DNA from: Phylloscopus collybita
Lineage: Eukaryota > Chordata > Aves > Passeriformes > Phylloscopidae
DNA: 64,000 nucleotides
Reading direction: 5' to 3'
Assembly (NCBI GenBank): GCA_027886175.1
Contig: JAJNNQ010000011.1
Span: 1,178,001-1,242,000, forward strand
How positions within the stretch are numbered: position 1 is the stretch's first letter; each line of letters opens with the position of its first letter. The notes under the pieces were generated by a model. It had not been told where the DNA came from, made no database searches, and saw only the letters and a program-made list of their open reading frames with translations. Both the position numbers and the translations under genes were made by a program. Shown piece by piece: positions 11,501-26,500 of the stretch.

Positions 11501-14500
11501 GTGTGGAGTGAAGAACATGTCATCCTCTGATCCATTTGGGACCCCATGGCTCAGGGTCAGCTGAGGAGCTGCTCCTGCACGTGCACTTCTCTCTCAAATG
11601 TGTGGCTTATTAAACAACCTGCTGGGTTTGTCTCTTGTGTGGCTGCAGGCAGTATCAAAGGCTGTTTCAGCAGGATATGGACAAGTTTTATGACCGTCTG
11701 AAGGTGCACGGAGCAGACACCAGTCGCCGAGAACGCTTGGCTCTTCTCACCCACATCCTCCAGAGGGAGAGGGCAAAGCTGAGAGGAGATCCCATGCTGT
11801 TCGAAGATGACATTTTCTTCTTTGAGCCGAAGGTGATGGCTGAGAACCTCCCTTCTGCTTCTCTTCCTCCTCTTCCTCCTCATCCCTGAATAAGTCACTT
11901 GACCGATGCCTTCCTCAGGTGGCTTTGTGTGCCAAGAGAGAAGTCATGGGGATTCTGGTGAGGTCAGAGAGCTGGCTGCAAAAAGGGTTTCTGCCCTGTG
12001 GGCTCCTGGCACACAGCAGGAGCCTGACTAAAGCTTCCAAACTCTTGTTATCAGTGTTACTGATGAGTGTTATTCACTTCTTGCTTGTCACTGATGCTCT
12101 TAATAATGGCTTAGGGGACGGTGGTTGCAAAGAAGATGTTTGTGATGTTTGAAGATAAAAGTTTTGCTGTCTCCTTCTGCTTTAGGAGGGTGAGATCAGG
12201 CCCAATTGTTCAGCTGAAATCACCGTGCTCTTTAAGCCCCGGGAAGCCCGGGTCTATGAGCAAACAGCTTACTGCGACATCTCAGGTGCGGCTCCTTCCC
12301 CCGCCTCTCTCACCGCAGTGAAGGCGAGGTGCAAACACTCCCCAGATCCCTGGCCCGCTGTGTCATGGCTGGGAAGGCTCCGTGGTCAGCAGGGCAGCAC
12401 TGGCGCATCCCCACGCTCCCTGCAGCTTCCAGGGCATCTCCTCTATTTTGATTTTCCCTCTCAGCTGTTCTGAATGCTGCCAGTATTTAGTGTGCTCCTC
12501 CTCCCTTGGGAAAAGCACTCTCTGAGGTGCACCCAGAAGGAGGAAGAATAAAATTGCTGGCATTTCCTTAAGATTCACTGTCAACATAGGGGTAGAAGAA
12601 AGGATGGTCTCTAGGGAGGTACTGTTATCTCCTGAGGGAAGAGAAGGGTCCGTATCTTCTCCTGGAACATCAGGAGCTGGTCTCATGAGGCTCAGAGTCA
12701 GGGACCAGCACTAAGGCAGCCTGGAAAATGCAGGATAACAGAAGGAATTACTGTACTGAAACAGAAATCTCTCCCCAGGCCGTCAGAACAGGCTGCCCCT
12801 GCACCTCATAGGGGAAGGCCTCGGGCCCCAGCTCCGCTTCAAGTGCGTGGAACTGAACATTGGGCATGTTTTTGTCAGAGGAACCCACAGCTATGCGGTG
12901 AGCAGCAGGCTTGGGGTGGATCCTGGTGGCTCCTGGGCTAGCAGTGAGCCTTGTGGACCTGTGGAATTCCTGGGCAGCTTTGGCAGTTGTGATACTAGTC
13001 AAATTTGGGGGGTTCTTGGAATCGGGATCTTTTGCATGGGGTCAGAAAAGTGTGTCTGTTGTTCATGAAACCCCAAGCCCTTCTTTTGGGCAGTCTTCCT
13101 TGGAGATCAGCTGGGAGGCTGCCTGCAAAACTGCTTGACCCATGAAATCAACACTGGGCCAAAAAGCTGCGTGTTCTGAGGCTTTTGTTCCAGTCCCAGA
13201 CACAAATCACCTCTGTGCTCAGGCTGTCCAAAAGCAGCTGGAACAAACTGGCTGCATTGGAGTTTGAGTCCATTGCCGACAGTTTTCAGTCAAGTCCCTC
13301 CTGCCTATTCCTGGGAGTCAGAGGAAAGCCATGCAGCCTCCTGGCTCAGCACTGGTCAAAGTGCTTGGCAGTGCCTTCCCTTGCTGAGCAGGCCCTCGCC
13401 ACCCTTGAGCCGTGGTGCACCTCTGGCTCTAGAAAGAGCAAAATGTTTCTGGGAAGGAAGCAAAGCAACTTTCTACAGCTTGGCTTCTGCTTTCTCCCAC
13501 GTGCAATAAAACAGGTTGGCTGCAATGGAAGCTGAACGTGCCCTGCCCATGGTGGGGTTGGGCACACCTGGAGCAGCAGCAGCAGCGGCAGCAGCTCTGT
13601 GGTGATTTCACTGGTAATGCTGCCATGCCCAGTGTTGCTCTCAGGGCCAGGTGTGAATGAACTTGGTGATGCTGAGCAGCTGCTCTGTGCTGCAGGTCAA
13701 TGTGGAAAAGCCCAGAGTGGCTCTGCTTATGTGAAGTTATCACTGCTTTGCATGAAAAACCCAAAGCCGTACAAAGTTCTATTTCAAAGTTGTCTTTTTT
13801 GGCTTCTGCCATGCAGCAGCACAGGGCATCCTCTGCCTTTTACAGGTGTTAATTGTTTAATTCCAAAGCACCTCAGCCTTCTGTAGGAAAGGAAGATTCC
13901 TCATGTATTTCCGTTTTGCTTTCCTGCTGCTGCAGGCGATCCTGTTAAACAGAGGGCCTCTTGAGGCTCCCTTCAGCCTCGTGCCTCCTGCCACAGCCAT
14001 GGGCTCCTGCTTCACCTTCCTGCCCCAGGAGGGCATCGTGGCACCGGGCAGGCCCGAGGCCATCCGGATCTCCTTCTGTCCCACCATCCTGGGGGAGTTT
14101 GAGGAACAATTCCAGTTCAGTGTGGCTGGATCTCCTACGCCTGCAGTCCTGACAATCAAGTAAGGACTCCGGAAGTTTGGTGGGCACATCTGTAGCTGTC
14201 TCTGGGACATCCCCCACCTACCTCACTTTGGGGTTGAGCAGAGAAAAAAGGTGTTTCCTGAGGTCTTCATCTCTGCTCTGATCCTGGCATTGCCTTAGTG
14301 TGAGGATGCCTGCTGCCCTGTAGACTCCTCCTCCCTGCAGGGATCTCCCTGTGCCTTGGGCCATGGCAGGCAGTGAGGTGGATCAGCTTTGCGCAGTAGC
14401 TGCTCTGGGATGTCCCACCTGAACACCCAGCAAGGCCCCCAGGGCTTTGCAGATGGGCCAGCCTGGGAGGTTCTGCAGCAGCAGCAGTGTTTTGAAAAAC

Positions 14501-17500
14501 CTCTGTTAATAATCCATCCCAAACGGGCAGCAGCAGCCTCAGCTCACCTCTCATGGCCACACTGGGGGGACAAGCTGTGCTCCCAAGTCCTGTGCAGAGA
14601 GTGCTCTGGTACGTCCTTTCCAGAGCCAGGAAAGGGCTAATGTGGGAGACAGGGAACTGTGCAGCAGGGATTGTCCCAAGGACATGGGCTAGTGCCATTG
14701 CAAAAGATAAAATCCTCGCTCAGCAAAGGGTAGAGGTGGGAAAAAAAGAAGAAAAGTGATGATAGGAGAAGTAAAGCTCACTTCTCAGGGCAGCAGCAGC
14801 TTGAGGGCCTGTCCCAGGTAGCCTGTCAGCTGCTGACCACTTTGCTTTGGCTGCCTCCTGTCTACATGGGTGCTGTGCTGAGCACAGGGTGCTGGGTTGA
14901 CTTGAAACCCAGCGTGGCTCTGACAGCAGCTTTTATCCAGCCCCTCCCTGAGAACACTGGAACCCTTTGCAATTCCCTTTAACAAAGCCACGGCCTCCCT
15001 GCCTTTGTCCTCGCAGGGGCTTTGTGATGGCACCGACTTTCCACTTCGATGTGCCCGCCCTGCACTTCGGAGACGTCTCCTTTGGTGAGTGTGCCCCGGG
15101 CTGGCTCCAGAGTGTGCGAGGTTGCTGTGTTGCTGAAATGGAGCGCTGGAACATGAGAGCATTCATCACTCGTGCTCCTCCACCACAGCCTCTTCAGGGT
15201 GTTAGCTCCAGGCTGCTGGTGCCTTGGGTAGCGTTTTGCCATCGTGAGATCAAACAGGACCAAAGGAATAGGAAGTCAGTGTCACTGTCTGGCCACTTCT
15301 GGTTTCCTTTTGGATAAGAGGCACAAGAAAAAATGGCACCAGGCGGGAAGATGGTTCTGTAATAGCAGATGCATCCTGCTTCATCTGGTTCCATTCCTAA
15401 GGCTTCCTCAGCTGAGGGCAGCTGTTATATCTTTGTTTCTTTGAACTGTGCTGTGAATGTTGCTGTTGTCCGCATCCAGATGGATGGTAACCTTGGTGGC
15501 ATTTGGGGTTGTGCCATCCTTTTTGTGCCTCTCGTGCCTGTTTTTGTGCCGTTTGTCCTTTTTGTGCCTCTCTTGCCTCCCTGCTGGAGTCATTGCTGGA
15601 GGAGCTGGCAGTGATCACTGTTGATGGGCATGGAGAAGCCCTGGGCTGTGCCTGCAGTTGGTTTTCCCTTGCCATCTGTGTTCAAATGACTCGTGGTAAG
15701 CAGGCTGTGGGAGATGTCTCCTCCACATAGAGATGGGCAGCGAAGCCATATATCCACTGCAATGAGCTGTAGTTCAGGTAACAAAGAAGCCGAGTCCAAG
15801 CAGAGTTTTATCCTACCAAGATCTTCACAGCAGGGATCATGAGATCTTGATGCCTAAATGGAGAATTGTGTCATTTTCTCAGGTTTTCCTCGCACCTTGA
15901 AGTGTCGCCTGTTTAACACCTCCCCGGTATCCGCGGCCGTCAAGCTCCACATTCCCGGGGATGGCTCGGGACAGCCCAGCATTGACAGCACTCATCCCAA
16001 ACTCAGACTCGATGGCCAGCATTGGAGGAAGGAAGCTCACGGTCTTACCAAGCCAAGGGAATTTTTCATAAGCCCCTGCAGAGTGACCGTCCGTGGCCTG
16101 GGATCCGAGGAGATCCAAGTATGGGAAGAGTGCAGCTGGCGGGGCTGAAGCTCCACTGGAGGGTGGGAGGGCTTTAGCTCTGATGCCGCTTTGAGCATCG
16201 TGTGAGGGAGGATCTGCACTGGTGTCAGGCCTCTGTCAGCTGGGTCGCTCGGGATGTCCCTGAAGGAGCACTGCTTTGTTTCCAAAATCACAAGCTGAAA
16301 TCACGCAGCAGATGGTCAAGTACTGAAGGCATTCTTGTGTTTTTGAGAGCAATTTCTTTGATTGCAAGTGGGCAGAGGAAGGATGAGGACAGAAGGTGGC
16401 TGTTAAAGAGAGAGAGAACATTTGTAAAGCAGTTTCCTTTTCTTTCTGGTCTCGTTTCTCATCTCCTGGGGAGCAGATGAGTTGTCTTCACTGCAGGGAT
16501 CTTCAGTGGGGACAGAAAATACTCTGCAGTCATGAACTGCCCAGCATGTGCTGGGCCACACTTTGTCCTCCACTTCCTGCTGTAAAGCTGGACTTGTTCT
16601 GTTCAAGTCAGCAGACTTCTTCTGCATTTCTGTTGTTGTAGTAGTCAGGTGAAAAATTAGTCCCTTTAACAAATCTGATCTTGCCAGAAGGCTTTTGTTA
16701 CTTCCCAGAACTGTGCTCTACTTATGGACTAGGAGAAGAATTAAGGCAAAATCCTCCCTTTCTGTACCATGGAAGAGGAATCGGAGGACACCACACATGG
16801 GTGATGAGATTTTGGGAGTGAGCAAATGCTTGCTGCACTTCTTTTCTCTTCTACCAGGTCACCCTGTGTTCCAACACGGTCAGAGACTACAGCCTGGAGC
16901 TGGAGGTGGACGCGGAGGGTGTTGGCAAGAAGGTGTTGGCACTGACCCTCACAGCCAGGTACCAAGGCTTTCCTTGCAGCTGCTTGTCTTTCCTCCTGCA
17001 TCCAGCACCAGCATGCTGCCTGGCAGCAGCTCCAAAGGAGAAGTGTTGCTGAGTCAGCGGGATCTGCCCGTCTAGACATGAGAACAGTGCTAGGAAAGCA
17101 GCCCATGGTGAGATGGCCCCCTGCTCCCAGCCAGGCATGGCCCTAGGCCTTTTTCTAAAGGCCTGGAAGAGATGACTCAGTTTTCAGGCAGGACAACAGT
17201 GCAGGAGCAGAAAAGGGAGTCATTTTCACTGATACACTGGAGCCTTGTGTTCCTTGAGCCTTGGTGGGCTCTGGTCCTGGTTGGAAAGGCTCCCCCAGAG
17301 CTCGTGGACCCCTGGGACTGTTACAGGAGTCCTTGTGAGTGTCCTTGAGCAAAGAAGGGGAAAAACTGCTAAGACAGCTCTGGAACAGGGCACGTGTTCT
17401 GCCTGGGCATTTGGAAGCCTCTGCAGTGCAAAGCCTCAGGGTTTGTCCCTCCTTGATGAGAGGTGTTTGAGTGAAAAGAAGTTGAAGGGGTTTTCTCCCT

Positions 17501-20500
17501 GGAGGACTATTCCATCTTGGTTTGATTTGACAAATGCCTTATGCCCCGCTCCATGCTCTTTGAGGACAAAAGTTCTCAATGCTCTCAGGATCTCTAATTC
17601 CCTTGGGGTCATTTCTTTGCCCAGATGCATCGTTCCTGTCCTGCGAGTGCTCAACCCTGTGGTGAGGTTGGAGCACTGCTGTCTCAAGGCCCCCTATGAG
17701 GTGAAGCGGACCCTTGTGAACGACAGCGACATTCCCGGCTGCTACCGTGTTCTCCCTCAGGTGTGGCCTTGCATCCAGCTGCTCCCCTCAAATGTTCCTG
17801 AGGGGGATACTAGGGGAATAAAAGGGTTTGGATAAGACCTTGCTGGTTTCTAGTCCAACCTAAAGGTTTCCTGAGAACAGGAACCTGAATACAAACTGTA
17901 GGAAACAGCTGAACCTCTTGAGGAAGATGTTTAGATTCTGGTCTTTGACTTGTTCTCAAGTCAGAAGAGCTTAGAGGGCAGTGAAAATCTGATGCAAGGA
18001 GGCTGTCAGCACAGAAGTGGGTGTCTGTGGATGCAGCAACTTTTGGACCCCGTGGGGATGCTCAGCACCTACACCTTGCATTTTGTTCTTTGCTTTTTTG
18101 CTTTCTCCTGGGAATTTTTACAAGTGTGTGTGAGGTGCTCTCATATTAAGGATGTTAAGGAGCTGAAAGTTTCCTCCGTTCTGAAGTTGCTCTTGATTCT
18201 GTCCCTTCTAGGAACACAAGGAGAAGGCCACTGCATGGTACTCCAGCTCTAAGCCATTTGGGATTATCGAGGCTCACAGCTCCCTGGAGATCCCCATTAC
18301 ACTGGTGGCCCAGTTGCCAGGAGAGTGCAAGGTCACTGCTGAGCTGGCCGTCTTTGGGAGACCAGGATCCCCACTGGTGAGAGCAAGGGGAGATGTGTGC
18401 CTTGAGCAGCTCATCCCAGTGGGCTGTAACTGTACAGGGATTCTTCCAGGAATTTGTGCTGTCTGGCTGCTGTGGACAAGGACAGAAGGCACTGGGGGCA
18501 CGAGCAGCAGCTTAGGCCTAGCAAAAGGAGGAAAGGTGGAAGCCTCCTGGGTAGCAATCTCAGTGCCTGACCCAGCAGAGAGTAACAAATGTGGCAGATG
18601 GGATAAGAGCCCCAGTCTGAAGCCCAGACCAGGCCCTGGCTCTCACACTCTGCGGTGTTACCAGATGAACTCAAGTGCTGCTTCCTTGCAGCTGTTCAGG
18701 ATCACACAGGGACATCCCTGGATCCTGCTAAAGCAAGCTCTGCGTACCAGACTGTTACAATGTTGCAAGTTTAATGACGGGGCCGTAAATCCAAAGATGT
18801 TAAAAAGGAAAGGCCAGTCGTTTATTGTTGTAAAATCGGCTACAGGAACAGGAGACTGGGCTAGTCCCAGCCCCTCACGGCAAGTCAGAGTAAAATAAAG
18901 TGCGCACGGGCCACCCCTCAGGACAGTCCAGTTCCTGAGAGCCAAGCACCCACTGAGGGCGGGGTCAGTCCCTTTTAAAGGCTCGGTCCCCTCAGGGATT
19001 GGTCCGTTCTGGATCCTTTCCCTGATTGGTGCATTCTTCGGGCTCTCATTGGCTCTTAGCGGGGTGTGTTCCACACCAATCATTTCTTCCCGCCGTGTTT
19101 TGATTGGCTGGCCGTGTTCTCCAATGGAGGCTCTGGGTGGTGCTCTCCGTTTCTGAGTTGTTTGGGGAAGGGTGGAAGATCCCCCTGCGCTTTGGTGTTG
19201 TCCTTTCAATTGCAGTCGGGGAGGCAGCCGCACAAAACTCTTACAAACATCGTCACTAAACACTGTAACACTATCTAACAACTACTGAACAACATTGCAA
19301 GGGTATTTTTAACAACTTAGCACTAGTTGGAAAATAAACACAGCTGCAAACAGAAATCGAAACATACAGCTAGTATACAATCACAACCACCTAAAAGTTT
19401 CCACTTCCTTTTTGTATCTATAACAAGACCACGCGGAAGGAATGTTTTGTGCAGAGCTGGATTAAGGCTTCTCTGAAAGCCAGGTGCCTCAGATCTGAGA
19501 AACATCCATCGTATTTCCTGAGCAAAAGCCCAGCCAAAAATATAGGAATGCCCACCCAACTTGTATCTGGAGCACAGACTTGGCTTGTTTTTGCCATCAA
19601 GTTTGGAAATGGACGAGGAAAGCAGCTCCTGTACTCAAGCTTCCTAAAAGAGGATTCTGAAGATTCTAAAGAAACTTCTAAGGATTCTAAAGAAGCTTCT
19701 AAAAGAGCTCCTAAGGGAGGCATATCTCATCACAGCAAGAGTGACTGCAAATACAGGCCCTGTTTGCCAGACACGGATGCTCTTCATCCCTAAATAGTCT
19801 GATTTGTGATGTTACCACCCCACCAAAGCATGCAGGGCTGCAGGATGTGGGTGTGTGTATGTTGCAATAACACTGAGGACAAAGTTGCCCTCTGCTTTTA
19901 TTCTTGTTCCTGTGTGTCACATTGCCTGCAATGCTGGTGTCAGTTCAGACTTTTTTTTTTTTTTCTTTTCCCATTAGAAAATACAGCTCAAATGATGCAA
20001 TTAGTAATTAATGCCCCTTACTCCTATGCATGAAGAATACACATAAGCACAAATTGAAGGCAGCTGACTTGCCTCATCTCTGCTGTGAAGAGCCTGCTTT
20101 GCTTCTGACTTGTGCTGGCTTCAGCAGTGTAGCTTTGTGAATGTTAAAGAAGTTGGTGTTCAAGGATGGCTGTGCAGCAGCAAGAGTTGGGAAGGTGGTT
20201 TGGGGCAAGGTGAAGCAGTCAATGAAGCAGGCAGGAGAATAGCAGAGGAAATAGCCATTTCCTATGGAGCAAAAAGGAGGAGGTGTGAAGAAGCAAGCAT
20301 GGCAAACAACACTTCTTTGTGCCCTGATAATGGGAGCTTGTGGCTTTCAGGTGGGATCATTGCAGACCCCACACTTGCTGCAGGCCTTCTGCTTCAGTCT
20401 GCATCACTTGGGACTTCAAACGGCCAAAATTATCCCCAGTCTAGGAGTGCTCTTAGAGCTGGCAAAGTTTTTTAAACTCTCCTTGGTGAGTCATTTTTTG

Positions 20501-23500
20501 TTCTTTTCTACCTTCTTCCTGGAACAGGAAATCCATTTAGAGTGCATTGGCCAGGGACCCGCTGTCTATGTCTATCCGAGGGAGATCGACTTTGGCATGA
20601 TCCCAGCCTTACAAGATAGTCCCAGAATGCTCCATATCTCCAATCAGAGTGACGTTCCTGCAGCCTTCTGGGCAGAGATGGTAAGTGTCTGTGGGGCTGT
20701 TTTCCAGGGAAAAGTGCTGGGTAGTAGCAGCCCATGCAATGTTTCTGTGTTGTTCTGTGGGAGTGGAAGCAAGAGATTCCATCCGAGTGCAAGCAAGAGG
20801 AGCCAGAATCCCAGGCACACCTCTGTGAAGTAGTGTGCGCAGAGCTTGGAGCAGAAAAGAGTCTGGATCACGTTTGCAAGTTCTCTCTTTGTTTTGTGGA
20901 AGATATTTAGCAGTGCAAGTCATGTTTTTGGAGCTCTGAGATCAAGAGAAGCCTGTGTGCCTTTGCTCCTGGGAGGGCATGGATATCTCCATGGATTTCC
21001 CCATGGATTTCCCCATGGATTCCCCATTCCATCCGCATTTGCTTTGTGCCAAACTTCTGGTAGTGGCAGAAAAACCAGGGTGTGAGATCTGCCCTCAGAC
21101 TGCTCATGGGAAGGCAAGTTTCCCAACTGCTGTGGGTGAGAGCAGCAGGGCTGTTGCACACCAATGCACCTGTGAGGGTTGTGCATCCCAGACTCTGTGG
21201 TCTCTGTGGCATTGCAGAATATCTCTGGAGACCACCTGCAGAGAAAGGTGGTTTCATTGGTGGAGGTTACACAGAGGGACAAGGCACAGGGCTGGAGCTG
21301 GGGCTGCTCCTCTGGCAGGAGGAGCAGCCAGGAAGGGTACGTGCCTTGGGGCCAAGTGGGATGTGCTCTCTGCTGGAGGGGGCATCTGGGAGAGGCTTGA
21401 ACAAAGCTTGGAAAAGAGACTTGTTCTCTCTATTGGGTGGGTTCAACTTCTGGAGCTGGTTAAAGCCCAGCCTGACACTGTTTGTGTTTGTGTGTGTGTG
21501 TCTGTGGATAAAGCATCGGGTGTTGTGGGAGAGTCCAGGCCCAGCCTCCTGTGCCAAGGAAGAGCGGGGTGAATTTTCCTCTTGCTGCTTTTCCAGCTTT
21601 TTAGGGAGAAATGTAAGCCCAAAGCGGGGGATTGCCAGGGCAGCTTTCCCTGACTCCACAATGCAAGTCTGCTCTCAGCCTCTGCAGGCAGCAATGCAGC
21701 CTGCCTGGGTGGTGGTGGTGTGTAAAGGGTGGGCTCCACATGCTGGTAGCAGGGCAGGAGCTGCAGAGCTGTGCCTGTGCAGCTGTGCTGGTGCAGGGCC
21801 TTTCCTCCCTGCCTGGGGCAGCTTCCAGCGCTCTTGCCCCATCTGTAGAGGGAGGTCCATGAGAAAGCAGAGGACAAGAACGCTTAGGAAGGCCATGCCA
21901 TGCCCAGAGGGCATGTCTTGTAGGTTGTTTTTTTTTTTTTTGCATCCTGCTTTCCTGTTCTGCTATAACCATTTAGAGCTGACTTTTCCCAAGCAGAGGG
22001 CACTGGGGCACCTCTCTACAGCTGATGATCAGTGGGAAGTGAGGGCCTCATCCTTCAGGGGCTGCTGAGGAGCACTGGTGGCCCCTTGGGAAAGGAGACA
22101 CTGGGGTTTTGCTCAGCTGGCTTTGCAGAGTTATTCTTCAGGCTCTCAGCAGTGTCGTCCAGCTGTGTGGTTGCTGGGCTGGGATTTGAGCAGTCCTGGC
22201 TTCCTCCAGCCTTGAGCCTTTGTGCAGACCAACTCTGCTGTTGAGAAGCCAGGGGAGAGTAAATAGCTTCCTTTGGCAAGCACTCCAAAGAGAGTCAGGA
22301 GGGGGAATAACCTTCTCCTGAGGAGGAGCATCCCTTGGCTTGAGCAAAACAGAGCTAATGACCTGAGTCTGTTAAAGAAAGGTAAAATACACATTGTATA
22401 AGCTCTTGGAGAGTTGCTGCTGCCAGACACCATCACTTACATTTAGGGAAATTAAACTTGGATGCTTTTTACACTCCTCTCCTTAGCCTTCCCCTTCCTT
22501 TCCTGCACCTCACAGCACAGCAGGGTCCATGGTTGCCATCCCACATTTGTGTTTGGCTTGTCTTGCAGGCTGGGAAAGGCTCATGCTGGAGGATTGAACC
22601 CAGTAAAGGAGTGGTCGGCCCTAATACTCAGCTGTCTGTGAAGGTCATAGCAAACCTGAATGACACTGAGAAATTCCAGGACAAGGTGAAGGTGTTCGTT
22701 GAGAACAGCCCTACCACCTCCATCTCTGTCCAGGCCGTGGGCATTGGCACCACCATTGTCCCCAGCAAACCTCTCCTTCCAAAGCTGGACTTGAAATCCC
22801 ACTTCAGGTAGGTAGGAGACTCTCGGCTTCCACTTCTCCCGTGGGTTCAGCAAGGAACAACTTTTCCATAGTCCTTCAGGCTAGATCTTCTCTAATACTC
22901 GAGGCCCCAGCTGTGTTTCCCTGAAGCCACAGGAATTCCTGTAGAAAGATGTCATCTGAAAGTCGCTAGATAGCCTGCAGAGCCACTGATGTGGAAAAGC
23001 TGGAAGACCTGGCAGGGCTGAAGCTTTGAGCCTGGGCAGCCTTTTGGGCGGAGGTTTGATGGCAGAGCGTGCAGTCAGGGAATGCCATCAGGGGGAAGCT
23101 GGAGCTGAGTGAGCACAGGGAAATAGCAGCTCCCATGACATTTTCCATCTCTGCTTCTCTTGTAGCTCCTCTCGCTGCCGTTTCGAGTTCCAGCTGACAA
23201 ACCAAGGCCGACGCAGGCAGCGGCTGTACTGGAGGACAGAAGGTTTCCACATCTGTCAGCAGAGTACTCGTCCTCCTGCCCGCGCTGGCACCAAGAGCAA
23301 AGGTGCTTCCCAGAGCTCCAGAGCTGGCAGCCCCGTGTTTAAGCTCTGGCCGCAGACGGTGCACCTGTGGCCGGGCCAGAGCGTGGACATGGTGCTGGAA
23401 GGCTGCTCCAGCACTGTCCAGGTGAGGCCCCTGCCAAGGGCTGAGCCTTCCCTGTCAGATGCCCTCCAGTGCAGCTTCTTCTGCAGCCCCTTGACATTTG

Positions 23501-26500
23501 CCTGGGAGAAGGAGCAAGTGACTTCTGCTGAAAGAAACTGTTGGAAGGCCAGCTGCTTTCCCTGCTGGCCACCATCAGTTGCTAAGGCTCTTTTGTCTTT
23601 CCATAAACCCAACCCAACTTGCTGATGCCAAAATACAAGCTGAAGGAAGTATTGCTCATTTGGGCAAACAGGGGTTACTGGTGTCACGTGCTGAGGCAGA
23701 AAGGAAGAGCAGAGAAAATGAGCTGCACTTACGATTAGAAGCCCAGGCAGGAAGTCAAACTACTATCAAGTGGTTTTTCTGAGGGAAGCAGGCAGTAAAA
23801 CAAAAGCCCTGTGAATGGCAGGAGTGTCTGGGAGAGGCATTGCTCTTTCCCTCTGAAGACAAACATGAGCAGAGGGCTGGTCTAGCCCTGAGTCCTGGAG
23901 GAGGAAAACACAGTGTGCCAGCTCTAGTGATCAGTGCCATGTCCATCCAGGTGGGAAACTGTTCCCTGGGCTCATTCTAATTGACAAATTGACTTTGGTC
24001 AACTTTTCCATTACTGCTTGCCCCAGTCTCTCAGGCAGCCCTGGTGGCCCAGGGGCAGCCAGGTTTTGCAGCAGCCTTGGAGAGCAACTCAGAGAGGGAG
24101 ATTTTAGCAGAGTCTTGGGGTGTTCTCCTACCTGGACCTTTCTTTCCAGGGGAAATGAAACTCTGCAGAGAAGCTGCCAGCTAAGCCTGCTATGCCTTCT
24201 CTGGCTCCAGGACGCCTGGGCACAGATCTTTACAATAAATAGGCAGCAGCACAGGAAGAGAAGAGAGCTACTGAGGAGAGCAAAGACTAATTAGAGGCCC
24301 TACTAAGAAGTGACAGGAATAGGGCCCATGGGTGGGTGGCAAGCCAGTGTGGGGTGTTTGGCCTGCCAGCACACACTGGGTGACAAGTGACTCTTGCATG
24401 CAGGAGGTGCAGGGGCGGCTGCTGTGTCGTGCTCTGGTGGGGAACGACACTGCAACAAAACTGATAATGCAAGTGGATGTCACCTGCAAGTTCATTCGCC
24501 CTGTTGTGAAAATCTCTTCCAGAGCAATCACTTTCCGTGTGGAAAAGGTAAGCCTCTGGATTGCATGCTGACATTTAAGGGTGTAACTCTTAAATTGGCT
24601 GGACGTAAATAGAAATAGATGCACTGCTGGGATTGAAAACTGCAAAATGCCTTGGAAGGGGAAGGAGGTCTATGGCTACTTGGGGTTGTGTTCCCTTGTC
24701 TCCTGTTTCTGTAGAAATTCAGTGATGTCCTGACGCTCCAGTACCAGCCTTTGTCTTTCAAAAACACCTGCTCGCTGCCATTCAGCATTGTGCTGGACTT
24801 GGAGCAGCCATTCGTGATCTGTGGTGTGGACCAGCAGCCCCTCCCTGCAGATTCCAAGGTGAGCCTCTGTGGCCTTGTTTGGTGGGGTTGAAGAGGAGGA
24901 AGTGGTGGTGCACTTCTCTTGGGAGGTCTTGGAGCTGAGAAGTTCATTCTGTGGTGTCAGAAGTGCACTGGCCTGAGCTGCATCAGCAGAACTGCTGAAG
25001 GAATCAAAATCTTCCCTGAATTGGTAATATCCTGCTGGCTCTAAAACAGGAGGAGAGGGGAGCAGGAAAGCAGACTGGGGCAAGCTATGCAGTAAAGGTG
25101 TCTCCTGGAAAACATCCCAGCTCTCCAGCAGCTACCCCCTTGCATTGCTGCTGAGCACAGAAACGTGAACCTGAGAGCATCTGGGACCAGAGCGTGGTGT
25201 CTGCAGACAGATCCTCACTGTAAAGAAATGAGGGTGAACTGCGAAGCCCACGCTGGGGTCACACTTTGAACATTTACTCTTTCCTGCTGGCAGACCTTGG
25301 GACTTGATCAAAAAGGTGATTAATGCTTTTCATCTCCTTGCAGCCCATGACGCTGGATGTAGGGGAGGAACTTCATCTCTACATCCAGTTTAACCCAGCT
25401 TATGAGAACAGTCTCTACGACTGGGATGTAGAGAGGATTCTCAGGATGCGTGTCATGGAATATCCTCATGAGGAGCAGATCACTGTTCGGGGAGAGGTCT
25501 ACATCCCAAATCTCCATCTTGAGGCCGACGCCGTGGACTTTGGCTGCATCCACAATGAGACGGAACAAGAGCTGTCTATGGAGATGACCAACTGCAGCCA
25601 AGTTGTTGCCCAGTACCACTGGTCGTTCCGGACGGACAGACGGGTGAACACCATTAGGTATGTGGGCATCATCCCTGTGCTGCTCCCAGCATGGACCTGC
25701 TCCAGCCTGCTTTGGGGTGGCTGTTAGTGAGCTCACCACACCAGCACCCAGCCAGGGGCCGCATCCCGGTCAGGAGCTGCTCTTGCAGGCATCTCTCTCT
25801 CCCACTACAGGTCCATGATCCATAGCTATGTTATTTTCCAGGTTCAGGCCTTCGCCACCTGAAGTCAAATGCCAGTCATCAAAGAATGAGGGAGTGTTTC
25901 CAAGGAGATGCTCCAAGACTGGAAGTGCGGAGGAGCCAACCGAAACCCCGAAAATTACAAATGTAAGGAGGGACAAGCGTTTCTCAAAGGCCCAGTGTTG
26001 GCATTAAGTTAAAGGAGAGGAGTTGTACCTGCTCACACACAAATACCAGTTGTTTGAACACTGCACAGTTTTTCTGAATCAGGAGAAACAAAGCCCTGTA
26101 GATGCAACGAAGAGTGTGGCTGAGTGTTTTCAGATCGAAGCATTCAATCCTCTTTATTTCCTGATTGTTGCCATGTATGCCCAAGTAAACCAGGGAAATT
26201 CAAGCTGCCATCCTCGAATCCTGGAATGGTTTGGCTTGGAAGGGACTTTCAGAGATGATGTAGTTCCAGCCCTCCCTGCCTGAGTGCTGGGGGCACCCAG
26301 TTCCCTGGTGCAAGTTTGATGTAGGAAGTGCAGATGGAGCCCAGGTCCCATCTGTGGGTAGGCTTGGACCCACCCTCGACTGATGGCCTGGACATTTTCA
26401 CACCTGATTTGTGCCCAGGTCCCTTTTCAGCTGCTCCTGCTGTGCTGAGGTGGTGGAGCCTGCAGCAGAGTGATCTTGCTCAGACCAGCCAGCTGCTCAC

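Noticed and set aside
21082..22068. 328-codon plus-strand open frame
   Set aside because: It lies in a HYDIN intron, lacks any recognisable domain, overlaps several other open frames of similar character, and is best explained by chance in GC-richer intron sequence.
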